Position numbers and translations under genes: made by a program. The notes beneath the pieces were generated by a model. The model had not been told where the DNA came from, did no database searches, and was given only the letters and a program-made list of their open reading frames with translations. This document shows positions 7,307 through 17,470 of a stretch of 35,676 nucleotides of DNA, one piece after another (position 1 is the stretch's first letter; each line of letters opens with the position of its first letter). Location: NCBI GenBank assembly GCA_963719345.1, contig CAVRCA010000008.1:1-35676 (forward strand), read 5' to 3'. This DNA is from CAVRCA01 sp963719345 (GTDB taxonomy: Bacteria; Pseudomonadota; Alphaproteobacteria; Acetobacterales; Acetobacteraceae).

Positions 7307-9649
7307 ATGAACGATCACGACGACCGACTGCTCGACGTTTTCTGAGATCACTGGGCGGCATTCGACCGCCTGACGTTTCCGACCGGGTTCTGCGTGCGCT
7401 GGCTGAGCGAATGATGGTGCCTCAGGCATGACCGAACCGCCGGCTGCTCCGCGCCCCATTCCTGTGTCCGTACCGCAGATCGCGGCAAACGGGGTGCAGC
7501 CCAAGCTGCAAACTCAGCCCGCGACATCAGCCCGCGCCGCTCGTCGGGCGGCTTGGCTGCCATTCGCGCTAGCCGCGTCGCTGCTGTTGGCGGCCGGCGG
7601 TTATTGGCTGAGCCAACGCGGCGGCAGGGAGGCATCGCCGGCTGCGCTTGTCGCCGAGCAATCCGATGAGCCTTCCGATAAATCGAAAATGCCGGTGAGC
7701 CAGCCGTCGCGTGATTCGCTCGACTGCGCGAGCCTCCGGAGATCGGCTGGCGGCCAATGACGCGGCAAATGGCCCACCGGCGGACCGTTCGCGCGACCTC
7801 CAGCGTGATGCTTCTGTTGTGAATCCCTCGATCGCCGCGGAGGCACCTTCTTTGGCCGGACCGGCGGCCGAAAGCGTCGCCGTGGATAGGCCGGCTACGG
7901 CTCCCGCAAGCGACGAAGATAGCACGGAGACGCATCCTGAAACGGTCCAGCGTCCAAAGATCCCGCGGCTGATTTGGCCACCACTTCGCTCGATGGCCAG
8001 TCGCTCACGAGCGCCTGTCGAATTCGGCCACGACCGACGCCGAAGTCGTCGCCTTTATTGATCAGACAATCCGCCGCCACTGTCGGCAGGCGGGCGTCCG
8101 GCTGTCGCCCCGCGCCACCGATGCCGAGTGGTGCCGCCGCGTCTATCTCGATGTGGTCGGCCGCATTCCCACCGTCGGAGACTCGAAGCCTTTCTCATCG
8201 ACAACTGGCCGCGATAAGCGTGCCCGGCTGGTCGATCTGTTGCTTTATTCCGACCAATATGCGGAAAGCCATGCCCGGTTTTGGACCGCTGTGGACCAAC
8301 CTGCTCGTCGGCCGCGGCGGCGGCATGGAGCCCGGCAGCCTAGTCAATCGCGAGGCGTTGCAACAATATCTGCGGCGCTCGATCATCGGCGGTAAAGGTT
8401 ACGACCAGCTTGTATATCGAACTTGTCAGCGCCAGGGTTCCAATCGGCCGGGCGACGACAATTACAGCGGCGCCGTGAATTTTCTGCTGGCCCATCTGGC
8501 GGATAAAGCCACGCCCGCCACCGCCAAGACGGCCCAGATTTTTTTGGGCATGCAGGTGCGCTGCACGCAGTGCCACAATCATCCGTTTAACGACTGGAAG
8601 CAAAGCCGCTTTTGGGAGTTGAACTCGTTCTTTCGCCAGGCTCGCGGATGTCGAGATGGTTGCCAACGTCGAGGTGGTTGGCGGTGAAGTCCCGTGCGAC
8701 GCTCACCGACGCCGACTTTCTGGGCGAAGGCGGCGATGTCAACGAGGCCGAGGTCTATTACGATCGCGCAACGGACTAATGCACGCGGCCTACCCCACGT
8801 TTATTGATGGCACGGCACTGCCGGTCGATGGCCGCGTAAAAGTAGTCAATCGCCGCCGCGAGTTGGCCCGGCTGATTACGCGCAGTGATGATTTGGGCCG
8901 GGCATTGGTCAACCGTCTGTGGGCCCATTTTCTCGGCTATGGCTTCAGCAAGCCATTTGACGACCTCGGCCCGCACAATCGTCCCGTCGCATCCCGAGTC
9001 GTCGAGCGGCTGGCGAGCGAGTTCGTCGGGCAGGGTTACGACCTCAAACGGCTCACGCGCTGGATTGTGCTTAGCGAATCGTATGCGTTGTCGAGCAAAT
9101 TTGGGTCAAAGCTCGGCAATGCCGGCGACGATCCCCAGACCGGCACGCCTCCGCTCTTCAGCCATTTTTACGTGCGGCAAATGTTGCCGGAGCAGCTTTA
9201 TGACTCGCTGCTCGTGGCGACCGACGGCATCTGGCCGAGACGTCGTATGCCGAGCAGCAACGACTCAAAGACAATGGATGCGTCAATTTACCATTGTCTT
9301 CGGCACCGACGAAAACGACGAGGCGACCACCTTCGACGGCACCATTACGCAAGCCTTGGTGATGATGAATGGCGATCTCACACGGCAGGCCGTCAGCGGC
9401 CGGTCGGGCAGCTTCCTGGCGGGACATCTGCCAAGAAGCCTGCGGTGCGAGGCGTCTGGCGACCGCGGCAATCGCGGCGTGCTGACACCATCACCAACTT
9501 TATCGGGCCGCCCTTGGCCCCCGTACCGTCGCGGGAAGGAGTGCGCGTGGCCGGCGGCTATCTGACAGCCCTATCGGCGACGCCGCCACGCGTTGCAAGA
9601 CATTTGGTGGGTTCTATTGAACAGCAACGAGTTTATTTTGAATCATTGA
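7307..9649 (+). CDS. DUF1549/DUF1553 protein with membrane-anchored anti-sigma-like N-terminus, many frameshifts
   Basis: ATG 7307 follows AAGGAG at 7291-7296. The start MNDHDDRLLDVF and 'IRPPDVSDRVLRALAERM' resemble the cytoplasmic N-terminus of planctomycete anti-sigma-type proteins. A transmembrane helix (LPFALAASLLLAAGGYWL, about 7557-7612) and a low-complexity Ala/Pro linker follow. The DUF1549 domain (about 8030-8690) has 'EWCRRVYLDVVGRIPTV', 'LVGRGGGMEPGSLVNREAL' and the Cys motif 'MQVRCTQCHNHPFNDW', a CxxCH that could bind heme or metal. DUF1553 (about 8800-9640) has 'RRELARLITRSDDLGRALVN', 'HFLGYGFSKPFDDLGPHN' and the family's usual ending 'WWVLLNSNEFILNH' before TGA 9647-9649. It normally pairs with a DUF1501 gene, which follows here. 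The family is linked to planctomycete polysaccharide degradation and surface complexes, but its reaction is unknown. About ten frame changes are needed. Confidence 0.8.
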
Positions 9650-9971
9650 CCGGAAAATTGGAAACGAGCAAACCATAAAACGGAAGATTCTGCTTGCCTC
9701 CCCATGCCCCTCGGAAAATAGCCATGTTCTGACGCCGGGATCGCCGGTATTGCCTCCGTCTACATGTCGGTCTGCTTGCTTTCATTGACTTCACCACCTC
9801 CTTGTTGGCCGCTTCAAAAGCGCGCACTGGCCAAGCCAAATAAAAACCGACGAACGAAAATCCAAAATGCAAAACCAAGAAATGAAGCCGAATCCCAAAA
9901 AAGCGCTACACGACTAGAGTAAGTAGCCAACTGCCATAAGCCGCCTTACCGTTAAGCCCCCCCTGGATAGC
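9650..9971. other. Intergenic stretch, AT-richer, nothing recognised
   Basis: These 322 bases separate the DUF1549/1553 and DUF1501 genes. The stretch is less GC-rich than its neighbours, with several A-runs around 9840-9910. Open frames on either strand lack family-like content. Its usual family neighbours are often co-transcribed, so a processed or leader region is possible, but I see no defined structure. Confidence 0.4.
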
Positions 9972-11266
9972 ATGTTTCGAGCTCGCAATTCCCGCCGGCA
10001 TGAGCCGCCGGCACTTCATGCAGCACCTGGCCGGCGCCTCGGCCTTGGCGTGCCCGCCATCTAGTTCACCAATGCCTTGGCCGCCAGCGCCACCGATCTG
10101 AAGAAGAGCACAAGGCGTGCATCATGCTGTGGATGGGCGGCGGACCGGCCACGATCGACATTTGGGACCTGAAGCCGGGCACCGACACCGGCGGCCCGTT
10201 CAAGCCGATCGCACCACCGGCGACCTGCAAATCTGCGAGCACATGCCGCTGATGGCCAAGCAGATGAAGCACATGGCGATCGTCCGCTCGATGAGCACCC
10301 GCGAAGCCGACCACAACCGCGGCCGCTACTACATGCACACCGGCTACGTGCCCAACCCGAAGGTCGAGCATCCCAGCTACGGCGCGGTGATCGCCACGAG
10401 CTGGCCGACCAGGTGCCCGACCTGGAAATTCCGCCGTTCGTTTCGGTCGGCGGCGGCAGCGTGGGGCCGGGCTTCTTGGGCATGACCTACGCGCCGTTCG
10501 TGGTCGAACCAACGGCGACGTGCGCAACCTGAAGTTCGCATTGACCAGGCCCGGCTCGCAGCAGCTGCTTGCCGACCTTGAAGCCATCGAGACCAACTTC
10601 GCCGAGTCTGAACCGCGGCGATGAGCCGAAAGACCACGACAAGATTCTCGAAGAAGACCGCTCCTGATGACCAGCAAGCAGATGGACGCCTTCAAGACCG
10701 ACAAAGAGCCGAAGGAAGTCAGGAGCGTTACGGCGTGATCGGAATGCCGGCCGCGCCATGGGCATGGCCAACCCCGGCTTCGCCCGTGGCTGCTCGATGG
10801 CCCGCCGCCTGGTGGAGCAGGGCGTGTCGTTCGTCGAAGTCGATTTGGCGGCTGGGACACCCACGCCAACATTTCACGACGTTCGAGAACAAGCTGCCCC
10901 AGCTCGACCGGCCATGAGCGCCTTGATTGAAGACCTCGATCAGCGTGGCATGCTTGAAGACACGGCGATCGTGTGGATGGGCGAGTTCGGCCGCACGCCG
11001 CGCATCAACGGCACCGCGGGCCGCGACCACTGGGCCCGAGCTGGAGCGTGGTGGTCGGCGGCGCCGGCATGAAGGGCGGGCAGGCGGTCGGCGCCACCAA
11101 CGAAGACGGCACCGAAGTGACGACCGAGCCCTACACGTCGGAAGACGTGATGGCTTCGGTCTTCAAGGCGCTGGGCGTTTCGCTGGAGAAGACCTTCACC
11201 AGCAAGAACAGTCGCCCGATGAAGATCGCCAACAGCGGCCGGGTCATCAAGGAACTGTTCGCGTAG
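9972..11266 (+). CDS. DUF1501 family Tat-exported protein, many frameshifts
   Basis: The N-terminus carries a twin-arginine signal 'MSRRHFMQHLAGASALA'. Translation could start at ATG 9972 (MFRARNSRR, needing a frame change) or at ATG 10000. The body matches DUF1501: 'CIMLWMGGGPATIDIWDLKP', 'MAIVRSMSTREADHNRGRYY', 'MHTGYVPNPKVEHPSYGAVI', 'LVEQGVSFVEVDLGGWDTHA', 'DTAIVWMGEFGRTPRINGTA' and 'GRDHWARSWSVVVGG'. The HxxH/DH pattern and the alkaline-phosphatase-like fold suggest a sulfatase/phosphatase-type hydrolase in the periplasm. It ends at TAG 11264-11266. The protein is so conserved that the errors can be located; nearly all are single missing bases (near 10211, 10508, 10752, 10852 and 10912, for example). 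It pairs with the DUF1549/1553 gene upstream. Confidence 0.85.
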
Positions 11267-11302
11267 TTGACGTGGGACGGATTTTCGTTCCGACCCGGCG
11301 GC

Positions 11303-11308
11303 TATAAT
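11303..11308 (+). promoter_or_regulatory. Candidate -10 box (TATAAT) for the small membrane protein gene
   Basis: A perfect TATAAT lies 88 bases upstream of ATG 11396 and just after the DUF1501 stop. No good -35 hexamer is at 17 bases. TTGACG at 11267-11272 is too far (30-base spacer), although missing bases elsewhere make spacing unreliable. Confidence 0.35.
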
Positions 11309-11395
11309 GTATGGTCAGCTTACACCGGCTGTGGGGCGATTCGCCTCGCGGCTGGTTTCTGTAACCGTGCATGTTTCGGCGAAAACTTCTCCGCA

Positions 11396-11753
11396 ATGGA
11401 TAACGTCAACCCCTACGCGGCTCCGGCCGCTGTCGTCACCTTACCGCAGCCAACCCACCGTTGAGCTTGGCGAGGTCACTCCGGCGCGGTGCGTGGCTCG
11501 GTTGGAAGTGGGGTAACTATGTTGCCGCGGGTGTACGCGGGGCTGGTGGTCGTGTTCGTCGTGGCGTTCACTCTCTGGATGCACGCGAGAGGTAAGCGAG
11601 TGCATTTCCCGGCCGACGTTGATCCGCTGTTTGTCCTGCTGATTGCGATCGGATCCTACCTGGAACTTTGCATTTATGGAAGCGATCATCGGCGCCGTCA
11701 TCGCGGCGAGGAATTACCATTGGTCGCATCGCCCCAGCGCCCTGGAAAACTAA
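11396..11753 (+). CDS. Small multi-pass membrane protein with NPYAAP N-terminus
   Basis: ATG 11396 begins MDNVNPYAAPAAVVTL. The 'NPYxAP' opening is characteristic of a large group of small planctomycete membrane proteins. Joining frames gives 'SLRRGAWLGWKWGNYVAAG', a first hydrophobic span 'VYAGLVVVFVVAFTLWMH', a charged loop 'RGKRVHFPADVDP', a second span 'LFVLLIAIGSYLELCIYG', and a third short span 'AIIGAVIAARNYHWSH' before TAA 11751-11753. That is about 118 residues. Function is unknown. Frame changes fall near 11445, 11525 and 11680. It sits between the DUF1501 gene and sppA, with no obvious functional tie. Confidence 0.6.
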
Positions 11754-11835
11754 GTTTCCACGCATACAATGCCGGACAGACAATCGCCGCGTAATGACAT
11801 GCCCTCGGAACCATCCGCCATTCTGGCAGTTTGCC

Positions 11836-12886
11836 ATGGATTCACCCGCCTCTTCATCTCAACCACTCCTTGCGACTCACGTGCCACGCCCGCGGCCCGC
11901 GTCTGGCCGCGGCTGGTGGCGGTGGGCGGTGCGGCTGGTGCTGTTGGCGTGCATCGTCGGTTCGCTGGCGGTGGTGATGCTGGTCGGGGCCGGGCTGACC
12001 GGCTTCGTTTCCTGGGCGACGACAGCGCTCAGCGAGCAGTATCATTCGCTCGTGCTAAGGCCCCAGAAAGTGGCCATGATCACGCTGAGGCACGATTCTC
12101 GACGGCGACGGCTTCGTGAAGCGGCAGATCGACCACGTGCCGCGACGACCTGGCAGTCAAAGGCGGTGGTGCTGCGGGTCAACTCGCCGGGCGGCACGGT
12201 CAGCGGCAGCGACTACCTCTATCATCATCTCAAAAAAATGGTCGCAGACCGCAAAATGCCGCTGGTGGTGAGCATGGGCGGCATCGCGGCCAGCGGCGGC
12301 TATTACGTCTCGATGGCCGTGGCGACGACGCGAAAATGTCATCTTCGCCGAACCGACCACTTGGACCGGCTCGATCGGCGTGGTCATTCCGCACTACGAC
12401 GTATCGGGCCTGATGGAAAAGTGGGACATCGCCGAAGACTCGATCAAGAGCCATCGCCTGAAGCAGATGGGCAATCCCCACGCGGCCGATGACCGAGGAA
12501 GAGCGGAAATCTTTCAAGGGCTGGTGACGACAGTTCGCCCGGTTCAAGGAGATTGTGAAGGCCGGCCGGCCGCGACTTCGCCAAAGACGAGCGCGCTCGA
12601 TCAAGCTGGCGACCGGGCAGGTTTTCACCACCACCAGGCGGTGGCCGGCGGCCTGGTCGACAAAGAGGGCTTTGTGGAAGACGCCATCGACCGCGCGATC
12701 GAGTTGGCCGAGCTCGACAAGAGACGTGCGGGCCGTGAAGTACAAGCACCTGGGCGGCATTTTCGACCTGCTGCTCGGCGCCGAGAGCCACGAGTTGTCG
12801 TCGTCACCCACCGGCGAGTCAGCCCTGCTGCTCGACATGACCTCGCCACGGGCCTATTTTCTCTGCACTGGCTGCCGCGTCGCTGA
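11836..12886 (+). CDS. sppA: Signal peptide peptidase SppA (S49 family), frameshifted
   Basis: ATG 11836 begins MDSPASSSQPLLATHVPRP. A single transmembrane anchor follows (about 11935-12005, 'LVLLACIVGSLAVVMLVGAG'). The S49 domain shows 'KAVVLRVNSPGGTVSGSDYL' and the nucleophile motif 'VVSMGGIAASGGYYVSMAV' (Ser near 12290). It continues with 'EPTTWTGSIGVVIPHYDVSG', the segment with the general-base Lys ('SIKSHRLKQMGNP', near 12455), 'EERKIFQGLV' and 'AVAGGLVDKEGFVEDAIDRA'. The preferred end is 'HWLPRR' at TGA 12886, restoring one base in the last codons. This is the short SppA form (about 350 residues), a membrane serine/lysine-dyad protease that clears remnant signal peptides. About seven frame changes are needed. 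Confidence 0.85.
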
Positions 12887-13227
12887 GGCATCAAACGGCT
12901 TGCGATCCTAACCAAGCGAACCTTCAGGCGACGAGCGGCGTATCTGGGTTCGGTGGTTCACGAGACGCTCGATGAACGCCACCGGGCGGCGCCGTTCGCG
13001 GAGCGCTGTGCAAGCTGGGGCGGGCCCGTTTCTTTCGGGAGCGAAGGTGTTTTCCGCGAGGAACAACCTCTGGCATTCCGCGAACATCCCGCCAGGTCAA
13101 CTCGCCGAGTGCGGTACGCCACCAGCAAGTCCCCTACAGATGGTGGGATTCCTCGTGCCCAGGCGCCGGTCGTGCCGGCGCTGTGCGGGGCGTAACGATT
13201 TTGAACCCGTCTTTTTTTGCCAACCTT
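12887..13227. other. Intergenic stretch between sppA and the S41 protease gene
   Basis: The frames that stay open here are Arg/Pro-rich with no family-like text. Only the promoter at 13228-13256 is supported in the wider gap to 13442. Confidence 0.4.
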
Positions 13228-13256
13228 TTGACCAGGGGCGGATCGTGGCCTATACT
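13228..13256 (+). promoter_or_regulatory. Sigma-70-type promoter upstream of the S41 protease gene
   Basis: TTGACC (13228-13233) and TATACT (13251-13256) are separated by exactly 17 bases. Each is one mismatch from consensus. The predicted start of transcription is near 13263, giving a leader of about 180 bases before ATG 13443. Confidence 0.6.
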
Positions 13257-13442
13257 CTCGTTAACCGCGAGTCCCTGGACCCGATTCGCGACCGCGTTGT
13301 TTGGATTTACCCTCTTGACATCCCTGGCCGTAAGAAACGGTTGCCGCCGCAATGCCGCGGCAGAGGGTGCCCTCGCCAGGGACCACCCTGCGTAGCTGAC
13401 GCTTCGGTTGGCGTTTGTCACCCTCCAAGAGATGCGAACACC

Positions 13443-15121
13443 ATGCGATTAAGGGTCTATCTTTGGCGTCTGGGGCTGTTGCCTGTCGCTCTTCTTCCTC
13501 CCCAGCCGCGTCGTTGCCCAGCAAGCGCCCCCACGGACGGCCGATCGCCGAGCGTCCGGCAAACCGAGATTGCCAGAGCGCTTACCCGCGGGCAGCGGCT
13601 CGAAACGAACGCCGCTGGGGCGAAGCACTCACGCTTTATGAAGACGCCACTGCGGCAGTTTCCCGCGGCCCGGCATATCGAGCAGCGACTGCAGCTTTGC
13701 CGCATTCACTATGACCTGTCGCGACGCTACGGCGACCGCGGCTTCCGCGAGACCATCGCCGGCCTGTCGCCTCGCCAGGCCCTCGACCTTTATTCCGAAG
13801 TGCTGCTGAAAATCCAGGCTCACTACGTCGACACGCCCGATTGGCGCCGGCTGGCCGACTACGGGCTCACCAGCCTGCAAGTGGCCTTGGCCGATCCGCT
13901 GTTTCTCCAAGCCAACCTGCCCAATGCGCCGCTCGATCGACGGTCTCGACGGCGTGCGCGGTCGGGCCAGCACCGCTCGTGTGAACAACCGCCACGGCTG
14001 CCTCCGAAGTCGCTTCGCTCGTGGCCCGCATCTGCCGCGATGAGCTGGGCCTGTCGGAAGCGGCCTGCATTCACGAATACGTCTGTGGTGCGACCAATTC
14101 GCTCGACGCTTACTCGGCGTTCCTCACGGCCGTCGCAGCTTCAACGAGGTTTACTCGCAGATCGAAGGCAACTTCGTCGGGCTGGGCGTCGAGCTGAAGT
14201 CGGACCAAGGGGCACTGTTGATCGTCAAGGTCATTCCGGGCAGTCCGGCGCAGCGAGGCGGGCATCGTCGACGGGCGACCGCATCGTGGCGGTCGATGGC
14301 CGTTCGACGGCCGAGCTGACCACCGACCAGGCCGCCAACCTGCTGCAAGGCAAGGAGGGCTCGTAGGTGATGGTGACCGCGCAAACCCCCGGCCAGGAGG
14401 CCGCGGCAGCTTCAGCATCCGCCGCGAGCACGTTGAGGTGCCGAGCATCGACGATGCCCGGATCATCGACGCGGGCTATGGCGTCGGCTATCTCAAGTTG
14501 ACTTGCTTTCAGAAGACGACCACCCGCGATCTTGGATGCCGCCTTGTGGCGATTGCACCGCCAGGGTATGAAAACGCTTGATCATCGACCTGCGGGGCAA
14601 TCCGGGCGGGCTGCTGAACACGGCGGTGGAGGTGGTCGACAAGTTTGTCGATCGGGGCACGATCGTCTCCACTCGCGGCCGTAGCCGCCAGGAAGACTAC
14701 ACCTATTCGGCTCGCGAGCCCGGCACCTGGCGGGTGCCGCTGGTTGTGCTGATCGACGGCGAGAGCGCCAGTGCCAGCGAGATTTTCGCCGGCGCGATCC
14801 GCGATTTCCACCGCGGCCGCATCGTCGGCAGCACAAGCTACGGCAAGGGTTCTGTCCAGGGCATTTTTCCGCTTAAACCTGGCCAACAGCGGCCTGCGGC
14901 TGACGACGGCCAAGTTCTATTCGCCCAAGGGTTATCCTTATAGCGGCATCGGCGTGAAGCCCGACGTAGCGGTGGCTCATCGGGTGGCCCGCATCGATCT
15001 CGACTCATCGGTCGAGTCCGCTACGGAGGCCGATGATGCGCTTGAGGCCGCTTTGCGCGAGGCGCGGTTCCAAATTGGCAACCGAACGCCGGCGACGACT
15101 GGCAGCGCAGCTGCCCGGTGA
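13443..15121 (+). CDS. S41 family C-terminal processing protease with PDZ domain, frameshifted
   Basis: ATG 13443 begins MRLRVYLWRLGL, then a signal peptide in a shifted frame ('LSLFFLPSRVVAQQAP'). A helical N-terminal region carries 'RWGEALTLYEDAT' and 'ALDLYSEVLLKIQAHYVD'. A PDZ domain follows (about 14150-14370: 'FVGLGVELKSDQGALLIVKV', 'GDRIVAVDGRSTAELT'). The S41 core has 'TLIIDLRGNPGGLLNTAVEV', the nucleophile motif 'VLIDGESASASEIFAGAI' (near 14764) and the Lys motif 'IVGSTSYGKGSVQGIF' (near 14840). It ends at TGA 15119-15121 after 'KFYSPKGYPYSGIGVKPDVA'. It is a periplasmic Ser/Lys protease that trims or degrades exported proteins. An in-frame TAG at 14364-14366 is inside the PDZ region and is probably an error. 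About eight breaks are present. Confidence 0.85.
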
Positions 15122-15171
15122 CGTTGCACGGCATTGCACTTCCGTATGCCAGCGTGACTGCGAGCCAAGTG

Positions 15172-15200
15172 CTGATAAGCGGTCGGGCGGCTGGTACAAT
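15172..15200 (+). promoter_or_regulatory. Extended -10 promoter candidate for the VWA gene
   Basis: CTGATA (15172-15177) and TACAAT (15195-15200) are 17 bases apart. A TGG directly precedes the -10, giving an extended -10 (TGn). It lies 48 bases upstream of ATG 15248. Confidence 0.5.
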
Positions 15201-15247
15201 GCGGGCATACGGATACCGTTTCGCCACCGCCCGCGGCAGCCGCACCG

Positions 15248-17345
15248 ATGACCCTTCGCCCGCTGACGTTCTTTTGGACCCATTGGTCGTTGCCACTCTC
15301 AATCGCGGCAGTGGCAGCCACCGCCGCGCTGTGTTACACGGCTTGGCGACGCAGTGGCTATCGGTGCGCGATCGGTATCACCGAGCTGGCCCGGCTGGCG
15401 CTGGTGACCGTGGCCGGGGTGCTGTTCAATCAGCCGGAGTGGGTCGAGTATTTTCGCCCCACGCAAAAGCCGACCGTGGCCGTGCTGTACGACGAATCGA
15501 TCAGCATGAATACGGCGCGATGTGGTCGGCAGTCTGGATGACGGGGGCCGGAAAAAGGGGGATCGCAATCATGGCACGCCCCGCACCCGGCGCGAAGCCA
15601 GCGCGGCCTTGGCCGACCCGGCCACTTGGGCTTCGCTGGCCGAACGAATGGACGTGGTCATTCAGCCGTTTGCCACCCGATCTGACGGCGGCACCGACCT
15701 GAATGGCCCGCTGTCGAGGCGCTCGAAAAACACGGCACGCTGCGCGGCGTCGTGCTCGTCTCCGATGGCGATTGGAACGAAGGCCGGCCGCCCGTCGAAG
15801 CCGCCTCGCGCCTGCGGCTCAAGGGCGTGCCAGTGTTTGCCGTCGCCGTTGGGCAGCCCCATTGCGCTTGCCCGACGTTGAGCTGGTCAGCGTCGATGTG
15901 CCGACCTCCGGCGTGGCCGGCAAGTCGGTGCGGGTCGCGTTCTCGATCGAAGCTCGCTGCCGCGCGACCATCAGTGGCAGGGTTTGCTCGCCACGTTGAC
16001 TCGGCGAGGAAACTCAAAAAAGGAAGTGACCATCGCCGCCGGCAGGGCGCACGAATGATTGGATCGTCTGGAAGCCGCAGGAAATCCGCGCCTATCAACT
16101 GACGGTCGAGGTGCCCGTCCATCACGACGAACTGCTGAAAGATAACAACCGCGATACCAAGCCGATCACGATTGCCGACAAGCAACACCAAGTGCTCGTG
16201 GTCGAATCGTCGCCGCGCTGGGAGTATCGCTATTTGCGCAATGCGCTTGGCGCGATCCCGGCATCAAGCTGTCGTGCCTGCTGTTTCATCCGGGACTGAG
16301 CAAAGTCGGCGGCGGCAACAAAGACTACATCACCACCTTCCCCGAACGCATCGATGAACTGAAGGACTACGACGTTGTCTTTCTGGGCGACGTGGGGGTG
16401 GGCGACGGCCAACTCACCACGGAGCAATGCCGGCTGCTCAAAGGGCTGGTGGCCCAGCAAGCGAGCGGGCTGGTGTTCATGCCGGGCTTGCACGGGCGGC
16501 AGGTGTCGTTGCTGGAGACTGAACTGGCCGACCTGTATCCGGTCGTGCTCGACGTGGCCCAGCCCAGCGGCTGGGGATCGCGCACGCCCGACCATTTCGA
16601 GCTGACGGAGACCGGCCGGCGCAGCTTGCTGACGCGGCTAGCCGACACGCAAGATGAAAACGCGGCGGTCTGGGAGGGTTTGCCCGGCTTTCAGTGGTAT
16701 GCGGCGGTGGAACGGGCACACGCCGCCAGCGAGGTGCTGTGCGTTCATAAGAGCGCGACGAACGCCTTTGGTCGCGTGCCGCTGTTGGTGACGCGCACCT
16801 ACGGCCTCGGCAAGGTGCTGTTCATGGGCACCGACGGCGCCTGGCGCTGGCGGAAAGGCGTCGAAGATAAATATCATTACCGTTTTTGGGGCCAGGTGGT
16901 CCGCTGGATGGCGTATCAGCGCACTCTGGCCGAGGGCACTCGGGACGGCTGATGCCTGAGCCTGAGTCGCCGCCGGTGCGCCACACGATGACGCTGCACG
17001 CCAACCTCATGGACGCCAGCGGCGAGCCGGTACAGGATGATGAGGTTTCGGCTCGCATCACGGCGCCGTCGGGCAAGACGCAGACGGTGCGTTTGGCGCA
17101 TGCGGGCGGTGAGTGGGGGCTGTTTTCGGCCCAGTTCACGCCTGAAGAACCAGGGCAATACGCCGTGGCGCGGCGCGGCAAGCGTTCCGGAACGGAGGTC
17201 GACGCCGGCTTCTTCGTACATGGCGGCACGGTGGAGCGGGTGGGGCGTCCGATGCGGCCGGAAGTGCTGGAGAAATCGCCCGCGTCACCCAGGGCAAGCT
17301 GGTCGAGCTAAGCGATCAGACATCGTCGGCGGGGCCGCTGGGCAC
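15248..17345 (+). CDS. VWA and glutamine-amidotransferase-like membrane protein, 3' end lost at the junction
   Basis: ATG 15248 begins MTLRPLTFFWTHWSLPL with two N-terminal membrane helices (to about 15440). A von Willebrand A domain starts with the MIDAS motif 'AVLYDESISMN' (DxSxS, near 15480) and 'GVVLVSDGDWNEGRPP' (near 15745). After a beta-sandwich region, an amidotransferase-like fold begins at 'HQVLVVESSPRWEYRYLRNA' (near 16190) and includes 'YDVVFLGDVGVGDGQLT' and 'VLFMGTDGAWRWR'. The C-terminal part is a domain with 'SARITAPSGKTQTVRLAH'. The text then runs 'EIARVTQGKLVELSD' and stops making sense near 17345, where sequence of another origin begins. Proteins of this design are common in planctomycetes next to MoxR/DUF58 operons; their role is unknown. 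About eight frame changes are present. Confidence 0.75.
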
Positions 17346-17360
17346 GGTCTTAACACGAGG
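17335..17360. other. Chimeric junction between two genomes
   Basis: Planctomycete protein text on the plus strand ends here in mid-gene. Minus-strand text of an alphaproteobacterial PAP2-type protein begins from the other side, also in mid-gene. Gene families, G+C and indel density all change across this point. No repeat, integrase, tRNA or terminal repeat is present to explain an insertion. Confidence 0.7.
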
Positions 17361-17413
17361 ACGATCAGCGGCAGGACCACGCCCTGGTCCGCAAAGTCGG
17401 TCAAGGACTGCAC
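17348..17413 (-). pseudogene. 5' fragment of a PAP2-family phosphatase gene
   Basis: From GTG 17413 the minus strand reads 'MQSLTDFADQGVVLPLIVL' and is then cut at the junction. The 'LTDFADQ-VVLPL' start, leading into a hydrophobic helix, is typical of alphaproteobacterial PAP2 membrane phosphatases. Only about 20 codons survive, so the assignment rests on a short match. It begins 57 bases after the lytic transglycosylase stop on the same strand, as in an operon. Truncation is an assembly effect if the junction is artificial. Confidence 0.45.
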
Positions 17414-17470
17414 GCGCCCGGGGTTAGCGCTCCGTCGCGCTCCCGTCGCGTGACAACCGCGCCATCCGGA

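Noticed and set aside
9633..9878. 81-residue minus-strand frame beginning MVLHFGFSFVGFYLAWPV
   Set aside because: It has a hydrophobic start but no ribosome-binding site, turns Arg-rich after 38 residues, and overlaps the end of the DUF1553 gene.
11267..11308. TTGACG and TATAAT as a promoter pair
   Set aside because: The 30-base spacer is too long for a sigma-70 promoter; only the -10 is kept, at low confidence.
1..17345. Programmed frameshifting or recoding as a general feature of these genes
   Set aside because: Breaks occur in unrelated genes at non-slippery sites and look like random missing bases. Only the IS A9 run has a layout that supports programming.
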